A stretch of 64,000 nt of DNA. Source: Flavobacterium sp. AED. GTDB lineage: Bacteria; Bacteroidota; Bacteroidia; Flavobacteriales; Flavobacteriaceae. The position numbers and the translations under genes were made by a program. Positions 26,038 to 35,634 of this stretch are shown here, piece by piece. The stretch lies in the NCBI RefSeq assembly GCF_000812945.1, contig NZ_JSYM01000002.1, forward strand, positions 372,001 through 436,000, written 5' to 3'. The notes below the pieces were generated by a model, which saw only the letters and a program-made list of their open reading frames with translations, searched no databases and was not told the DNA's origin. Each line of letters begins with the position of its first letter. The first letter of the stretch is position 1.

Positions 26038-28782
26038 TTGAAAGCAAGAATTACAGTAATAATCCTATTATATTTTTTTTCGTTCCAACTTTATTCTCAA
26101 GAGTTACTTCCTTTTGTCGAAAATTACAGCAAGTCTAATTATCAGGGCGATAACCAGATTTGGAACGTAGCACAAGGAAATGATGATGCCATGTATTTTG
26201 CAAATAATTATTATTTGTTGCGATATGATGGCGTAAAATGGGAGAAATATACGTTGCCTAACAAAACAATCATTCGTTCCATAATGGTCGATGGAGACAA
26301 GATTTATTCGGGTTCGTATAAAGAATTTGGGTATTGGTTTCGAAAAGATGGAAAGATGCATTATGTTTCTATTTCCAAAGGCAATAAGGTTTTTGATGAA
26401 AACAACAATGAAGAAATTTGGAAGATATTTAAGTTTAATAACAAAATTTACTTTCAGTCCTTTAATGGGCTTTTTCTGTATGATGGAAAACTAATTAAGG
26501 AATTCAAATTTGATTTTCTCATCTCTTACTGTTTCCCTGTTGGCAATGAATTGCTAGTTGCTTCAGTTGAGAAAGGAATTTATAAAATAAAGAATTCAAA
26601 TATCGAAAAAGTAAAGGAATGGGCGGTTTTAGAAAACAATGTTATTCATGCCATTCAAAAATACCAAGATAAAACGTATTTTTTTACTAAAAAAAATGGG
26701 GTTTATGTTTTGGAAAACGGCACTTTGATTCCTTGGGGAAATCCATTAAATGACATTTTGAAAGCTGCAAACATCAATGTTGCCCAGTTTATAAAAAGCA
26801 ATAAACTAGTAATAGGAACTGCAAATAAAGGAGTTTATATCCTAGATTTGAATGACGGTTCTTATAAAAACATCAATAGAAATAATGTCTTGATGAACAA
26901 TTCTATTTTAAGTATCGGTCAGGACAAAGAGAATGATTTATGGTTGGGACTCGATAATGGAATTGCTCATATTGAAGTCAATTCTCCTACTTCAATTTTT
27001 TATGACAGTTCCGGTATTTTAGGTTCTGTTTATTCTGTTGCCAGCACTCCAAAAGGTTATTTAATGGCTTCAAATCATGGTGTTTTTAAATATGAAGACA
27101 AACAACTTTCATTGATTCCAAATACACAAGGACAAGCCTGGAATATCAGTAAAATAAATAACAAATATCTTATAGGTCATAACGAAGGAACTTTTGTTTA
27201 TGATGATGGATTATTTTATAAATTAAGTACGGTAAATGGAGGTTGGAATTTAGCAAAAAGCAGTATTAATAATTCCTATTTGCAAGCAACATACAGCGGT
27301 GTAATTATCTATAATAATGCTAATGACTTAAAGCAAAATATTGTTTTAAAAAAGATTTTGAAACCTATAAAATATGTTGCTCAAAACAGGAAAAATGAAA
27401 TTTGGGCAGCGGATAATAATAGGGGTTTGTATCGAATTCTTTATAATGATGCCTATGAAACAGTACGTGTTGATAATATTACCCAGCGCAGTAAAATAAG
27501 TAATGATTTTGGTGTAAAAATATTTGAGTTCAGAAATGAAATTCTTTTTTTGATTAATAAATCGTGGTATACCTACAATTCAATAACGAATCAATTAGAA
27601 GGAAATGAATTGTTTAACAGCAATTTCAAAAACGTCTCAGATATTGTTACCATTGATGAAAATAACTTTATGGTGCTTCAAGGAGGACTTTTGTACCATG
27701 TTTATGCTAATGATAATCAATTTATTAAAAATAGTATTCAGGAGAAATATTATAAAGGAAAAATCATCAATGATAATTTAAAAGTATTTAAAAATAATGA
27801 CAGTTATCTGTTAAATCTAGATGATGGTTTTATTTCACTTCAATTAAAATCCAAAAATAAGCAAACAACTAATATAAAGATTGAAGCTTTTAATGATGGT
27901 GTTTTAGTAGAAAATACATCAAAAATCAAGCATAATTCAGAGCTTAGAATACATGTGATATCTGGAATTTATGGAGCCACAAAACCGGATTTATTTTATA
28001 AAATTAATGGTACCAAAGAATTCATTCCTATAAATGAAGGATTGATTATTTTGAATAACCTCATTAGTGGTTCTCATGAGTTGACTATTTATGGTAACGA
28101 TGGATTGCATTATAATAAAGTTTCCAGTTTTCAATTTATCGTTGCAAAGGCATGGTATTTTTCTTTTTGGATGATTTTGGTGTACCTGATTGTTATTGGT
28201 TTGATATTATACCTTTATTATAAATGGAATAAGATGAAATATATTCAGAAACTGAAATTACAGGAAGAAGAATTAAAGCATCAAAAGAAAATTCTGGAAA
28301 TGGAATTAAAAGCCGAAAATGAGTTGAACATTCAGGAATATGAAAAACACATTCTTGAATTGGAATTGCAATCTAAATCATCAGAAGTTGCGGGTAAATC
28401 ACTTTCTATTGCCAAGCAAAGTGAAATGATAGAGAATATCCAAGGAATTTTAGATTCTGAAACCGATTTCAATAAACTAAAAAGTGAGATAAAAAAAGCT
28501 ATAAAAATCAATGCAGTTAACAAGCATGAATGGGAAACATTTGAAACAAATTTGAATCAAATTCATAATGAATTCATAATTAATCTTTCTAAAAAATATC
28601 CAAACCTTACTTCAAAGGATATTAAGCTTTGCATTTACTTAAAAATGAATCTTTCTTCCAAAGAAATTGCACCAATGATGAATATTTCATTCAGAGGTGT
28701 TGAACTGCATCGCTATCGATTAAGAAAGAAATTGAACCTAGTTCAGGACGAAAACCTTTCTAAATTTTTATTAACGATATAA
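26038..28782 (+). CDS. Propeller-domain membrane sensor with LuxR-type HTH (one-protein PUL regulator)
   Basis: About 914 residues. Signal/anchor sequence (ARITVIILLYFFSFQLYSQ), a periplasmic beta-propeller region with repeats of the kind ENDLWLGLDNGIAHIE (Reg_prop-like), a Y_Y_Y-like domain before the membrane, one membrane helix (WYFSFWMILVYLIVIGLILY, about 703-722), a long charged coiled coil (about 728-790), and a C-terminal helix-turn-helix: LTSKDIKLCIYLKMNLSSKE followed by a recognition-helix region with ELHRYRLRKKL. No histidine kinase or receiver domain is present, unlike hybrid two-component systems. No ATG fits the N-terminus; TTG at 26038 is chosen over TTG at 26017 because the latter lies in a promoter box. 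It lies directly upstream of PUL 2 susC and probably controls it. Confidence 0.85.
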   Translation: MKARITVIILLYFFSFQLYSQELLPFVENYSKSNYQGDNQIWNVAQGNDDAMYFANNYYLLRYDGVKWEKYTLPNKTIIRSIMVDGDKIYSGSYKEFGYWFRKDGKMHYVSISKGNKVFDENNNEEIWKIFKFNNKIYFQSFNGLFLYDGKLIKEFKFDFLISYCFPVGNELLVASVEKGIYKIKNSNIEKVKEWAVLENNVIHAIQKYQDKTYFFTKKNGVYVLENGTLIPWGNPLNDILKAANINVAQFIKSNKLVIGTANKGVYILDLNDGSYKNINRNNVLMNNSILSIGQDKENDLWLGLDNGIAHIEVNSPTSIFYDSSGILGSVYSVASTPKGYLMASNHGVFKYEDKQLSLIPNTQGQAWNISKINNKYLIGHNEGTFVYDDGLFYKLSTVNGGWNLAKSSINNSYLQATYSGVIIYNNANDLKQNIVLKKILKPIKYVAQNRKNEIWAADNNRGLYRILYNDAYETVRVDNITQRSKISNDFGVKIFEFRNEILFLINKSWYTYNSITNQLEGNELFNSNFKNVSDIVTIDENNFMVLQGGLLYHVYANDNQFIKNSIQEKYYKGKIINDNLKVFKNNDSYLLNLDDGFISLQLKSKNKQTTNIKIEAFNDGVLVENTSKIKHNSELRIHVISGIYGATKPDLFYKINGTKEFIPINEGLIILNNLISGSHELTIYGNDGLHYNKVSSFQFIVAKAWYFSFWMILVYLIVIGLILYLYYKWNKMKYIQKLKLQEEELKHQKKILEMELKAENELNIQEYEKHILELELQSKSSEVAGKSLSIAKQSEMIENIQGILDSETDFNKLKSEIKKAIKINAVNKHEWETFETNLNQIHNEFIINLSKKYPNLTSKDIKLCIYLKMNLSSKEIAPMMNISFRGVELHRYRLRKKLNLVQDENLSKFLLTI

Positions 28783-28848
28783 AATAAGTTCTATTTTTAT
28801 AGATACTATATTATTTCAATCAATTTTTTACGAAATTACAATACATCA

Positions 28849-28887
28849 TTACTACATCATACCGATGTAGTAAGGTACTCGTGTACC
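28849..28887. promoter_or_regulatory. Double dyad upstream of PUL 2 susC, candidate operator
   Basis: Perfect 10-bp inverted repeat TTACTACATC (28849-28858) / GATGTAGTAA (28864-28873), immediately followed by GGTAC-TCGT-GTACC (28874-28887). The half-site recurs as GATGTA (28937-28942) and ATGTAGTAA (28946-28954) closer to susC. It lies in the 242-bp gap between the regulator gene and susC, so it is a candidate binding site for that regulator's HTH; the first dyad could also act as a terminator for the regulator gene. Confidence 0.45.
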
Positions 28888-29024
28888 TCTCATAGCCGCT
28901 TTAAAACATAGATTTCTTGTTGTGTTTTAATATTTTGATGTATTTATGTAGTAACTCCATTATGGATACTATAACGTTGTAATTATCTAATTTGGTCCCA
29001 CTAACTTTAACAAATTATTAATAT

Positions 29025-32021
29025 ATGAGAAATTTTATTTTTAGCTTTTTAGCACTCATTCTACTTCCGGCATATATGTCTGGTCAAGTAATTAAAGGAA
29101 AAGTATCGGATAAGAATGGAATTGGAATTCCTGCTGCAATGATTGTTGCTGCCGATTCTAAAACTTCAGCAGATACTGATTTTGACGGTAATTTTAATAT
29201 CAATGCCAAAATAGGAGAGGTATTAAAAATAAGTATGGTAGGTTTTGATGCTTTATCAGTAAAAGTAACTTCTGGAACTATGAGCATCACTTTAAATGAA
29301 TCTAAAGACACTGAACTGAAAGAAGTAGTTGTCATAGGTTATGGATCGAGAAAAAAGATTGATAATACCACTTCAATTACTTCATTGAAAGCGGAGGAAA
29401 TATCTAAAACTAAAGTTTTAAATGCTTCTCAAGCTATCCAAGGTAAAGCAGCGGGGGTTCAAGTAATTTCTTCTGATTTACCAGGAAGTTCACCTTCTGT
29501 AGTTATTAGAGGTTTAGGTACTGCTATTGGTGGTAGATCTCCTTTGTATATTGTTGATGGTATGCCTACTGAGAATATCAATAACATTAATACTAATGAT
29601 ATTACCTCTTACGAGATTTTGAAGGATGCTTCTGCATTAGCTATTTACGGTACTAGAGCTGCCAATGGGGTAATTATCGTTACTACTAAAAAAGGGAAAG
29701 GCGATAGAGTGACTGTTGAAGTAGAGAGTTTTGCTGGTTTTAGAAAGCCATTACGAACAGTTAAAATGGCGGGAAGTGATGCGTATGCACGTTATTCTAA
29801 TGCTGCTTTAGGGACTTCGACTTTTTCTGAAAATCAACCAGTGAATACGAACTGGCTTGATGCAATTACAAGAACAGGATCTTATACTCAAAATAATGTT
29901 TCTATTTCTGGGGCAACGGAGAATATAAAATACTTTTTTAGTGTAGGTAACTATGAAGAAAAAGCAATTTTGAATGGTCTTGATTATAGTCGTTTTACTT
30001 TTAGAAATAACAATGAATATAAAATTTCTAAAAAATTAACATTAAATCAAAACCTTAGTTTTACATCAGCTAATTCATCCCCAAAACCATTAGGTGCTTT
30101 TACAAATGCGTACAAGCAGTCTCCAATTGTTCCAGTTCGTTTTGCATCAGGACAATATGGTGTTCCTTTTGTTGATGCTAATGGAGTTGCAAGTACAAGC
30201 GGTTCTTCATTTAATAACGTTGGGAATCCTGTAGCTCAATTGGATTTTTACAATGAGCAACAACGCAGTGTAACTTTGCAAGGTGGTTTGAAATTAGATT
30301 ATGAAATTCTGAAAGGATTAAAATTTACTTCACAGTTTAATGGTGAATTTTATTCTTGGAAACAATATAATTTTGAAGATACAAGAGCGATTGATATCGC
30401 TGGAGATCCAAGCCCAGGAAATACTTTACCAACAAATATCAATTTATTGACTAGAGGTAGAGAGCAATATTTCAATTGGAATTTATCAAACTATTTTACT
30501 TACAACAAAATATTTGGTGAAATTCATGATATTGAGTTAACTGCTGGTATGGAAACATCTGTAAAAGGACCAAGAGAAAAACTTACCATTGTTAGAAAAA
30601 ATGTTAATGCAAGTTCTAATTATTGGTCACTTGAAGGTGTTGATTATGTAGGAAACATTACTAGTTTGTTAGATGTAACTTATGATCAAACGAAATTAGC
30701 TTCCTATTTTGGTCGTTTCCAATATAAATTAATGGACAAATACTTATTTACAGGAACAATTAGACGTGATGGTTCATCTAATTTTGCTAAAGATTATCGT
30801 TGGGGTACTTTTCCTGCTTTTGGTTTAGGTTGGGTTATTACCAAAGAGGATTTTATGGCTAATGTTAAAACAATCAACGTATTGAAATTAAGAGGTGGTT
30901 GGGGTAAATTAGGAAATCAAAATGTACCTCTTAATAATCAAGCATATGCATCTGGACTTAACAGTTATTTAGGTGGTTCTATCTTGAATGAAGGAACGAC
31001 TATTAATTCACAAATTGATCCAAGTTTATCTTGGGAAGTTACAGAGGAAACTTCTTTAGGTCTTGATTTTGAATTATTGGACAACAAATTAAAAGGATCT
31101 TTTGATGTATATAATAAAAAAACAGATAATGTTATTTTATATGTAAGACCTTATTCAACATCAGGTATCAGTGTAGCTACACCAGCGCATGTAGGTGAAG
31201 TTTCAAATAAAGGATATGAAATTTCTATACGTTGGGATGATAAAATATCGGATAATTTAAGTTACTGGGTAGGTGGAAATTTCTCTAATAATAAAAATGA
31301 ACTTTCACGCTTAAAAGGTGTAAATCTTTCTCCAGAAGTAGGTGGAAACTTAGGGAATGGTCAAGATACTAAATTACTTGATAATTCTTCTATAGGTCAA
31401 CCGTTAGGTAGTTTTTATTTATATCAATATGCTGGAATAGATCCTTCAAACGGCAAAATGCTATATTATAATGCCAGTGGTGCCAAAGTGACTCAAGATG
31501 CTTTGTCTGCTACAGCTGATAAAAAATATGTTGGTTCTATTTTACCTACATCTAATTATGGTGTAAGCTTAGGGTTAAACTATAAAAACTTTGATTTTTC
31601 TGTTGATGGCTACGGTACTAGTGGTGCAAAAGTGTACAATGGTAAAAAAGCACAACGTTTTACAGGGGAGAATATTGAGCAATCAGTAGCGACTAATTTC
31701 TGGTCACCTACAAATACAACAGCTTCAAATCCAGCTCCATTTAATCAAGTTCCTGTAGCTTCTACTTATTATATGGAATCTGGAGATTTCTTCAGAGTTA
31801 ATAATATTAGTTTAGGATACAAACTTCCTTTAGCAGAAAAAGGTTTCTTGAACTATTGCCGAGTATATGTAAATGCAATTAATCCATTTATAACTCAAAA
31901 ATTCTCTGGTTTTTCTCCTGAACTTAACGGTGATGGTAATCCTTACCGTAGTCAAGGTGTTGAACTGGATGCTTATCCTACACTACGATCTTTAGTAATT
32001 GGTGCTAATTTAAAATTTTAA
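29025..32021 (+). CDS. SusC-like TonB-dependent outer-membrane receptor (PUL 2)
   Basis: 998 residues. Signal peptide ending YMSGQ, carboxypeptidase-regulatory-like domain (KGKVSDKNGIGIPAAMIVAA), KEVVVIGYGSRKKI at the plug start, the conserved YEILKDASALAIYGTRAANG block, then a barrel ending in SLVIGANLKF. Imports the oligosaccharide made by the surface endo-enzyme of this locus, probably beta-1,2-gluco-oligosaccharides given the GH144-like gene downstream. SusD follows after 4 bp. Confidence 0.95.
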   Translation: MRNFIFSFLALILLPAYMSGQVIKGKVSDKNGIGIPAAMIVAADSKTSADTDFDGNFNINAKIGEVLKISMVGFDALSVKVTSGTMSITLNESKDTELKEVVVIGYGSRKKIDNTTSITSLKAEEISKTKVLNASQAIQGKAAGVQVISSDLPGSSPSVVIRGLGTAIGGRSPLYIVDGMPTENINNINTNDITSYEILKDASALAIYGTRAANGVIIVTTKKGKGDRVTVEVESFAGFRKPLRTVKMAGSDAYARYSNAALGTSTFSENQPVNTNWLDAITRTGSYTQNNVSISGATENIKYFFSVGNYEEKAILNGLDYSRFTFRNNNEYKISKKLTLNQNLSFTSANSSPKPLGAFTNAYKQSPIVPVRFASGQYGVPFVDANGVASTSGSSFNNVGNPVAQLDFYNEQQRSVTLQGGLKLDYEILKGLKFTSQFNGEFYSWKQYNFEDTRAIDIAGDPSPGNTLPTNINLLTRGREQYFNWNLSNYFTYNKIFGEIHDIELTAGMETSVKGPREKLTIVRKNVNASSNYWSLEGVDYVGNITSLLDVTYDQTKLASYFGRFQYKLMDKYLFTGTIRRDGSSNFAKDYRWGTFPAFGLGWVITKEDFMANVKTINVLKLRGGWGKLGNQNVPLNNQAYASGLNSYLGGSILNEGTTINSQIDPSLSWEVTEETSLGLDFELLDNKLKGSFDVYNKKTDNVILYVRPYSTSGISVATPAHVGEVSNKGYEISIRWDDKISDNLSYWVGGNFSNNKNELSRLKGVNLSPEVGGNLGNGQDTKLLDNSSIGQPLGSFYLYQYAGIDPSNGKMLYYNASGAKVTQDALSATADKKYVGSILPTSNYGVSLGLNYKNFDFSVDGYGTSGAKVYNGKKAQRFTGENIEQSVATNFWSPTNTTASNPAPFNQVPVASTYYMESGDFFRVNNISLGYKLPLAEKGFLNYCRVYVNAINPFITQKFSGFSPELNGDGNPYRSQGVELDAYPTLRSLVIGANLKF

Positions 32022-32025
32022 TAGT

Positions 32026-33480
32026 ATGAAAAAGATATATATATCAATGTTTGCCGTATCGGCGCTCTTTTTTGCGGGATGTGCAAATGATTATTTAGAT
32101 GTAAATCAAACAGAGTCTATCTCTACGAAAGATATCGAATTGTTTAATAATGATGCTGGTGCAGCCACTTTTGTAACTGCTATTTACAGTAAGTTTTTAA
32201 ACTGGGATATGAGTTCATTTGGTTGGATTGGTTTAGCAAGTATTACTTCTGATGATGCTGACAAAGGATCATCTCCAGGAGATACGGGTAGTGATAAAGA
32301 TGTTTTGGATGCACTAACATATAACTCGTCAAACCCATCTGCTGAGAGTACTTTTAATGCTAATTATGACGGAATTAACAGATGCAATCAAGCCTTAGAT
32401 ATTTTGCCTAAGCTTGATAAAGCAGATGCTAATTTAAGAACAAGATTAATGGGTGAAGCTAAGTTTTTAAGAGCTTTTATGTATTTTACTTTGGTGAAAT
32501 GTTATGGTGGAGTTCCAATCGTGGATCACTTACCAAATCCAGTTTCTGATGACGATCAAAAAATGTTGCTTACTCGTAAAACTGCTGCTGAAGTGTATGC
32601 TTTTATCGAAAGTGATTTGGCTGATGCTATTGCGGCATTACCAAATAAAGCTGCTTATGCTGCCGATGAGAAAGCAAGAGCTTCAAAAGGCGCCGCTTAT
32701 GCTTTATTAGCAAAAGTGAATTTGTATCAAAAAAATTGGCAAAAAGTGGTAGACAACTGTAATCTTGTTACAGGATATTCTATTTCAGCTGATTATGCTA
32801 AAATGTTCCAATTAGAAGGGGAAAATGATGCTGAATCTATATTTGAAATTAATGGTGTTGGTTCAGTTCCTGCAAAAGGAATTGAAGGATATTCTGCCTC
32901 TCAAGGTGCTCGTGGTGCTGGAGGATGGGGTTGGGGATTCAATACTCCATCACAAAGTTTATTAAATGCTTATGAGGCAGGTGATGTTAGAAAAAATGCA
33001 ACTATTATTTTTAGAGGAACTACTTTATATGATGGTAGAGTGGTGCCAAATACTGTTGAAAATCCAATGTATAATTTTAAAGCCTATTCTTCTCAATATA
33101 CCGATGGATGGGAAACAGATGCTAATATCAAATACTTGAGATATGCTGAAGTATTGTTGATGAAAGCCGAAGCATTGAATGAATTAGGTCAAACACCACA
33201 AGCTATTCCGTTGTTAAACCAAATTAGAAATAGAGCCGGATTAGGAGTTACTACTGCAGTGTCTCAAGTTGATGTAAGAACTGCTATTTGGAAAGAAAGA
33301 AGAGTAGAGTTGGCTTTTGAATTTGACAGATTCTTTGATTTAGTTCGTACTGGTCAGGCTAAAACAGCTTTTGCAATTGATGGTAAAACGTTTACTGAGG
33401 GTAAAAATGAATTATTCCCTATTCCAGATTCGTTTATAAGACAATCTAAAGGGATGTCATCTCAAAATCTAGGTTATTAA
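32026..33480 (+). CDS. SusD/RagB-family surface glycan-binding lipoprotein (PUL 2)
   Basis: 484 residues. Lipobox LFFAGCAN (Cys at about 19) followed by NDYLDVNQTESIS; RLMGEAKFLRAFMYFTLVKC and KERRVELAFEFDRFFDLVRTG are SusD-family signatures, and the C-terminus NELFPIPDSFI fits. Partner of the SusC four bases upstream. A strong stem-loop separates it from the hydrolase genes. Confidence 0.95.
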   Translation: MKKIYISMFAVSALFFAGCANDYLDVNQTESISTKDIELFNNDAGAATFVTAIYSKFLNWDMSSFGWIGLASITSDDADKGSSPGDTGSDKDVLDALTYNSSNPSAESTFNANYDGINRCNQALDILPKLDKADANLRTRLMGEAKFLRAFMYFTLVKCYGGVPIVDHLPNPVSDDDQKMLLTRKTAAEVYAFIESDLADAIAALPNKAAYAADEKARASKGAAYALLAKVNLYQKNWQKVVDNCNLVTGYSISADYAKMFQLEGENDAESIFEINGVGSVPAKGIEGYSASQGARGAGGWGWGFNTPSQSLLNAYEAGDVRKNATIIFRGTTLYDGRVVPNTVENPMYNFKAYSSQYTDGWETDANIKYLRYAEVLLMKAEALNELGQTPQAIPLLNQIRNRAGLGVTTAVSQVDVRTAIWKERRVELAFEFDRFFDLVRTGQAKTAFAIDGKTFTEGKNELFPIPDSFIRQSKGMSSQNLGY

Positions 33481-33485
33481 TTAAA

Positions 33486-33531
33486 AAACACTCCTTATTT
33501 CTTATTTTTTTTAGAGAAGTAAGGAGTGTTT
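33486..33531. terminator. Stem-loop after susD (PUL 2)
   Basis: 12-bp perfect stem AAACACTCCTTA / TAAGGAGTGTTT with a 22-base loop, five bases after the susD stop and 27 bp before the GH144-like gene. The position matches that of the stem-loop after susD in PUL 1. Confidence 0.7.
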
Positions 33532-33558
33532 ATTTTATAAATATTATAAAATTTACCA

Positions 33559-34926
33559 ATGATTAAATTTACAGTTTCATTCCTGCTTTTTACTTTTCTA
33601 GGCTGTGCTTCCTCTGCAGATAAGCCAAATGCAAGTATAGTTGTAAGCCCACCTTCTGCGGCATTAACAGATACTGAAGCTATGGATCAAGTCCAAAAAG
33701 ATGCCATTAAATATTTTTGGGATTATGCTGAAACTAATTCAAAATTAGCAAGAGAACGTTATCTAACTGATGATCCAAGTTTTGAAGCTAATATAGTTAC
33801 TACTGGAGGTTCCGGTTTTGGGTTAATGTCAATAGTCGTTGGTGTAGAGCGAGGATTTGTTAATAGAAGCGAAGCTGTTTCTAGACTTACAACTGCTTTG
33901 ACTTTTCTCGAAAATGCAGATCGGTTTCATGGTGCGTGGTCACATTGGATAAATGGAACAACAGGCAAAGTAATTCCTTTTGGAACTAAAGATAATGGAG
34001 GAGATTTAGTAGAAACTTCTTTTTTATGTCAGGGTTTGTTAACTGTTAGAGAATATTTTAAAAATGGAACTACTGCTGAACAAGCTTTAGCCACTAAAGC
34101 AGATAATTTGTGGAAAGGCGTAGAATGGGATTGGTATACCAAAGGAGAAAATGCATTATACTGGCATTGGTCACCTACTTACGGTTGGGAAATGAATTTT
34201 AAACTAGAAGGATACAACGAATGTTTGATTACCTATATAATGGGTGCTGCGTCTCCTACACATCCTATTCCCGCTGCAGCTTATCATCAAGCTTGGGCAA
34301 GAAACGGAGCAATTGTAAATAGTAGTTCACAATACGGAATTCCAGTGATATTCAATTATAATGGAGCTACAGGAAATGTAGGACCTATGTTTTGGGCGCA
34401 TTATTCCTATTTAGGTTTAGATCCTACTAACTTGACGGATCAATATGCAGATTATTGGGCACTGACCCAAAACCATGCTAAAATCATGAACAAATATTGT
34501 ATTGCTAATCCACATCAATGGAATGGGTATTCGGATAAATGTTGGGGATTAACGGCAAGTTATTCTCGTAATAGTGACGGGTCTACAGGATATTCAGCAC
34601 ATCAGCCTAATAATGATTTAGGAGTGATTTCACCTACAGCTGCCTTATCTTCTTTTCCTTATACGCCAACGGAATCAATGAAATTTCTCCATTATTTATA
34701 TGATGAGAAAAAGAGTTCTTTAGTTGGAATTGCGGGACCTTATGACGCTTTTTCTCCGCATTATAATTGGATAACGCCACGATATTTAGCGATCGATCAA
34801 GGTACAATAGCCCCAATGATTGAAAATTATCGTACCGGTTTATTATGGAAATTATTTATGAATTCACCAGAGGTAAAACAAGGTTTAGTAAAACTTGGTT
34901 TTCATTCCGGGAAATATAATTTTTAA
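33559..34926 (+). CDS. GH144-like endo-beta-1,2-glucanase lipoprotein (glucoamylase-like, PF10091 type)
   Basis: 455 residues. Lipobox FTFLGCA anchors it to the envelope. DAIKYFWDYAETNSKLARER, VTTGGSGFGLMSIVVGVERG, DNGGDLVETSFLCQGLL and GYNECLITYIMGAASP are characteristic of the (alpha/alpha)6-barrel family whose founding members (for example from Chitinophaga pinensis) are endo-beta-1,2-glucanases, family GH144. Acidic residues in GGDLVETSF and GYNECL are candidates for the active site; exact catalytic residues are not assigned here. It probably cuts the polymer before SusCD import. Other beta-glucans cannot be excluded without an assay. Confidence 0.8.
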   Translation: MIKFTVSFLLFTFLGCASSADKPNASIVVSPPSAALTDTEAMDQVQKDAIKYFWDYAETNSKLARERYLTDDPSFEANIVTTGGSGFGLMSIVVGVERGFVNRSEAVSRLTTALTFLENADRFHGAWSHWINGTTGKVIPFGTKDNGGDLVETSFLCQGLLTVREYFKNGTTAEQALATKADNLWKGVEWDWYTKGENALYWHWSPTYGWEMNFKLEGYNECLITYIMGAASPTHPIPAAAYHQAWARNGAIVNSSSQYGIPVIFNYNGATGNVGPMFWAHYSYLGLDPTNLTDQYADYWALTQNHAKIMNKYCIANPHQWNGYSDKCWGLTASYSRNSDGSTGYSAHQPNNDLGVISPTAALSSFPYTPTESMKFLHYLYDEKKSSLVGIAGPYDAFSPHYNWITPRYLAIDQGTIAPMIENYRTGLLWKLFMNSPEVKQGLVKLGFHSGKYNF

Positions 34927-34932
34927 GGAATT

Positions 34933-35631
34933 ATGAAGTATAAAATTATAATAATCGTCTTTTTATTCTCATGGAATGCCTTTTCACAATCGGAGGTAAA
35001 TGGAAAAATGAAAACTGAAATCGTGCAAAAACACGAAATGGGTTTTGCATTGCACATTCCAGCGAATACAAAAGATAAAAAACCGTTAATCATTTTTCTT
35101 CATGGTTCAGGTGAAAAAGGAACGGATATCGAAAAAGTAAAAATTCATGGACCTTTTAAATACATTAAAAACCACGAACTCGACGCATATATTTTGGCAC
35201 CGCAATGCCCTGAAAACGAAGAATGGAATAATGAAGTATTGTATCGTTTGATTTTAAAAATCCAAAAAGAAAACAATATAGATCCAAACCGAATTTACCT
35301 TACCGGATTGAGTTTAGGTGGTTGGGGAACTTGGAATCTGGCTTTTGCGCATCCTGATATGTTTGCTGCAATTGTTCCAATTTCTGGATTTGTTGATCTG
35401 ATTCAATTAGAAGAAGCGTGTAAAATTGCGGCAATTCCAACTCGGGTTTTTCACGGTTTGATGGATGATGTTGTGAATCCAGATTATGCAATCGCCATTT
35501 ATAAAGAACTAAAAAAGTGTAATGGTAATGTCGAACTAACCATTTTTGATGATGCAGGTCATGACAGTTGGTCAAGAGTATATGACAACCAAGAAATTTA
35601 TGATTGGATGTTTAAACAAATAAAAAAATAA
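34933..35631 (+). CDS. Secreted alpha/beta-hydrolase (phospholipase/carboxylesterase-like), PUL 2
   Basis: 232 residues. Signal peptide MKYKIIIIVFLFSWNAFSQ, then an alpha/beta-hydrolase fold: oxyanion HGSGEKG, nucleophile serine in TGLSLGGWGTW (GxSxGG), aspartate in HGLMDDVVNP, histidine in DDAGHDSW. This is the peptidase-S9/esterase type often found in PULs. It lies 6 bp after the glucanase and 3 bp before the GH3 gene, so it is translated with them. It may remove acyl substituents from the glycan; the substrate is unknown. Confidence 0.82.
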   Translation: MKYKIIIIVFLFSWNAFSQSEVNGKMKTEIVQKHEMGFALHIPANTKDKKPLIIFLHGSGEKGTDIEKVKIHGPFKYIKNHELDAYILAPQCPENEEWNNEVLYRLILKIQKENNIDPNRIYLTGLSLGGWGTWNLAFAHPDMFAAIVPISGFVDLIQLEEACKIAAIPTRVFHGLMDDVVNPDYAIAIYKELKKCNGNVELTIFDDAGHDSWSRVYDNQEIYDWMFKQIKK

Positions 35632-35634
35632 AAA

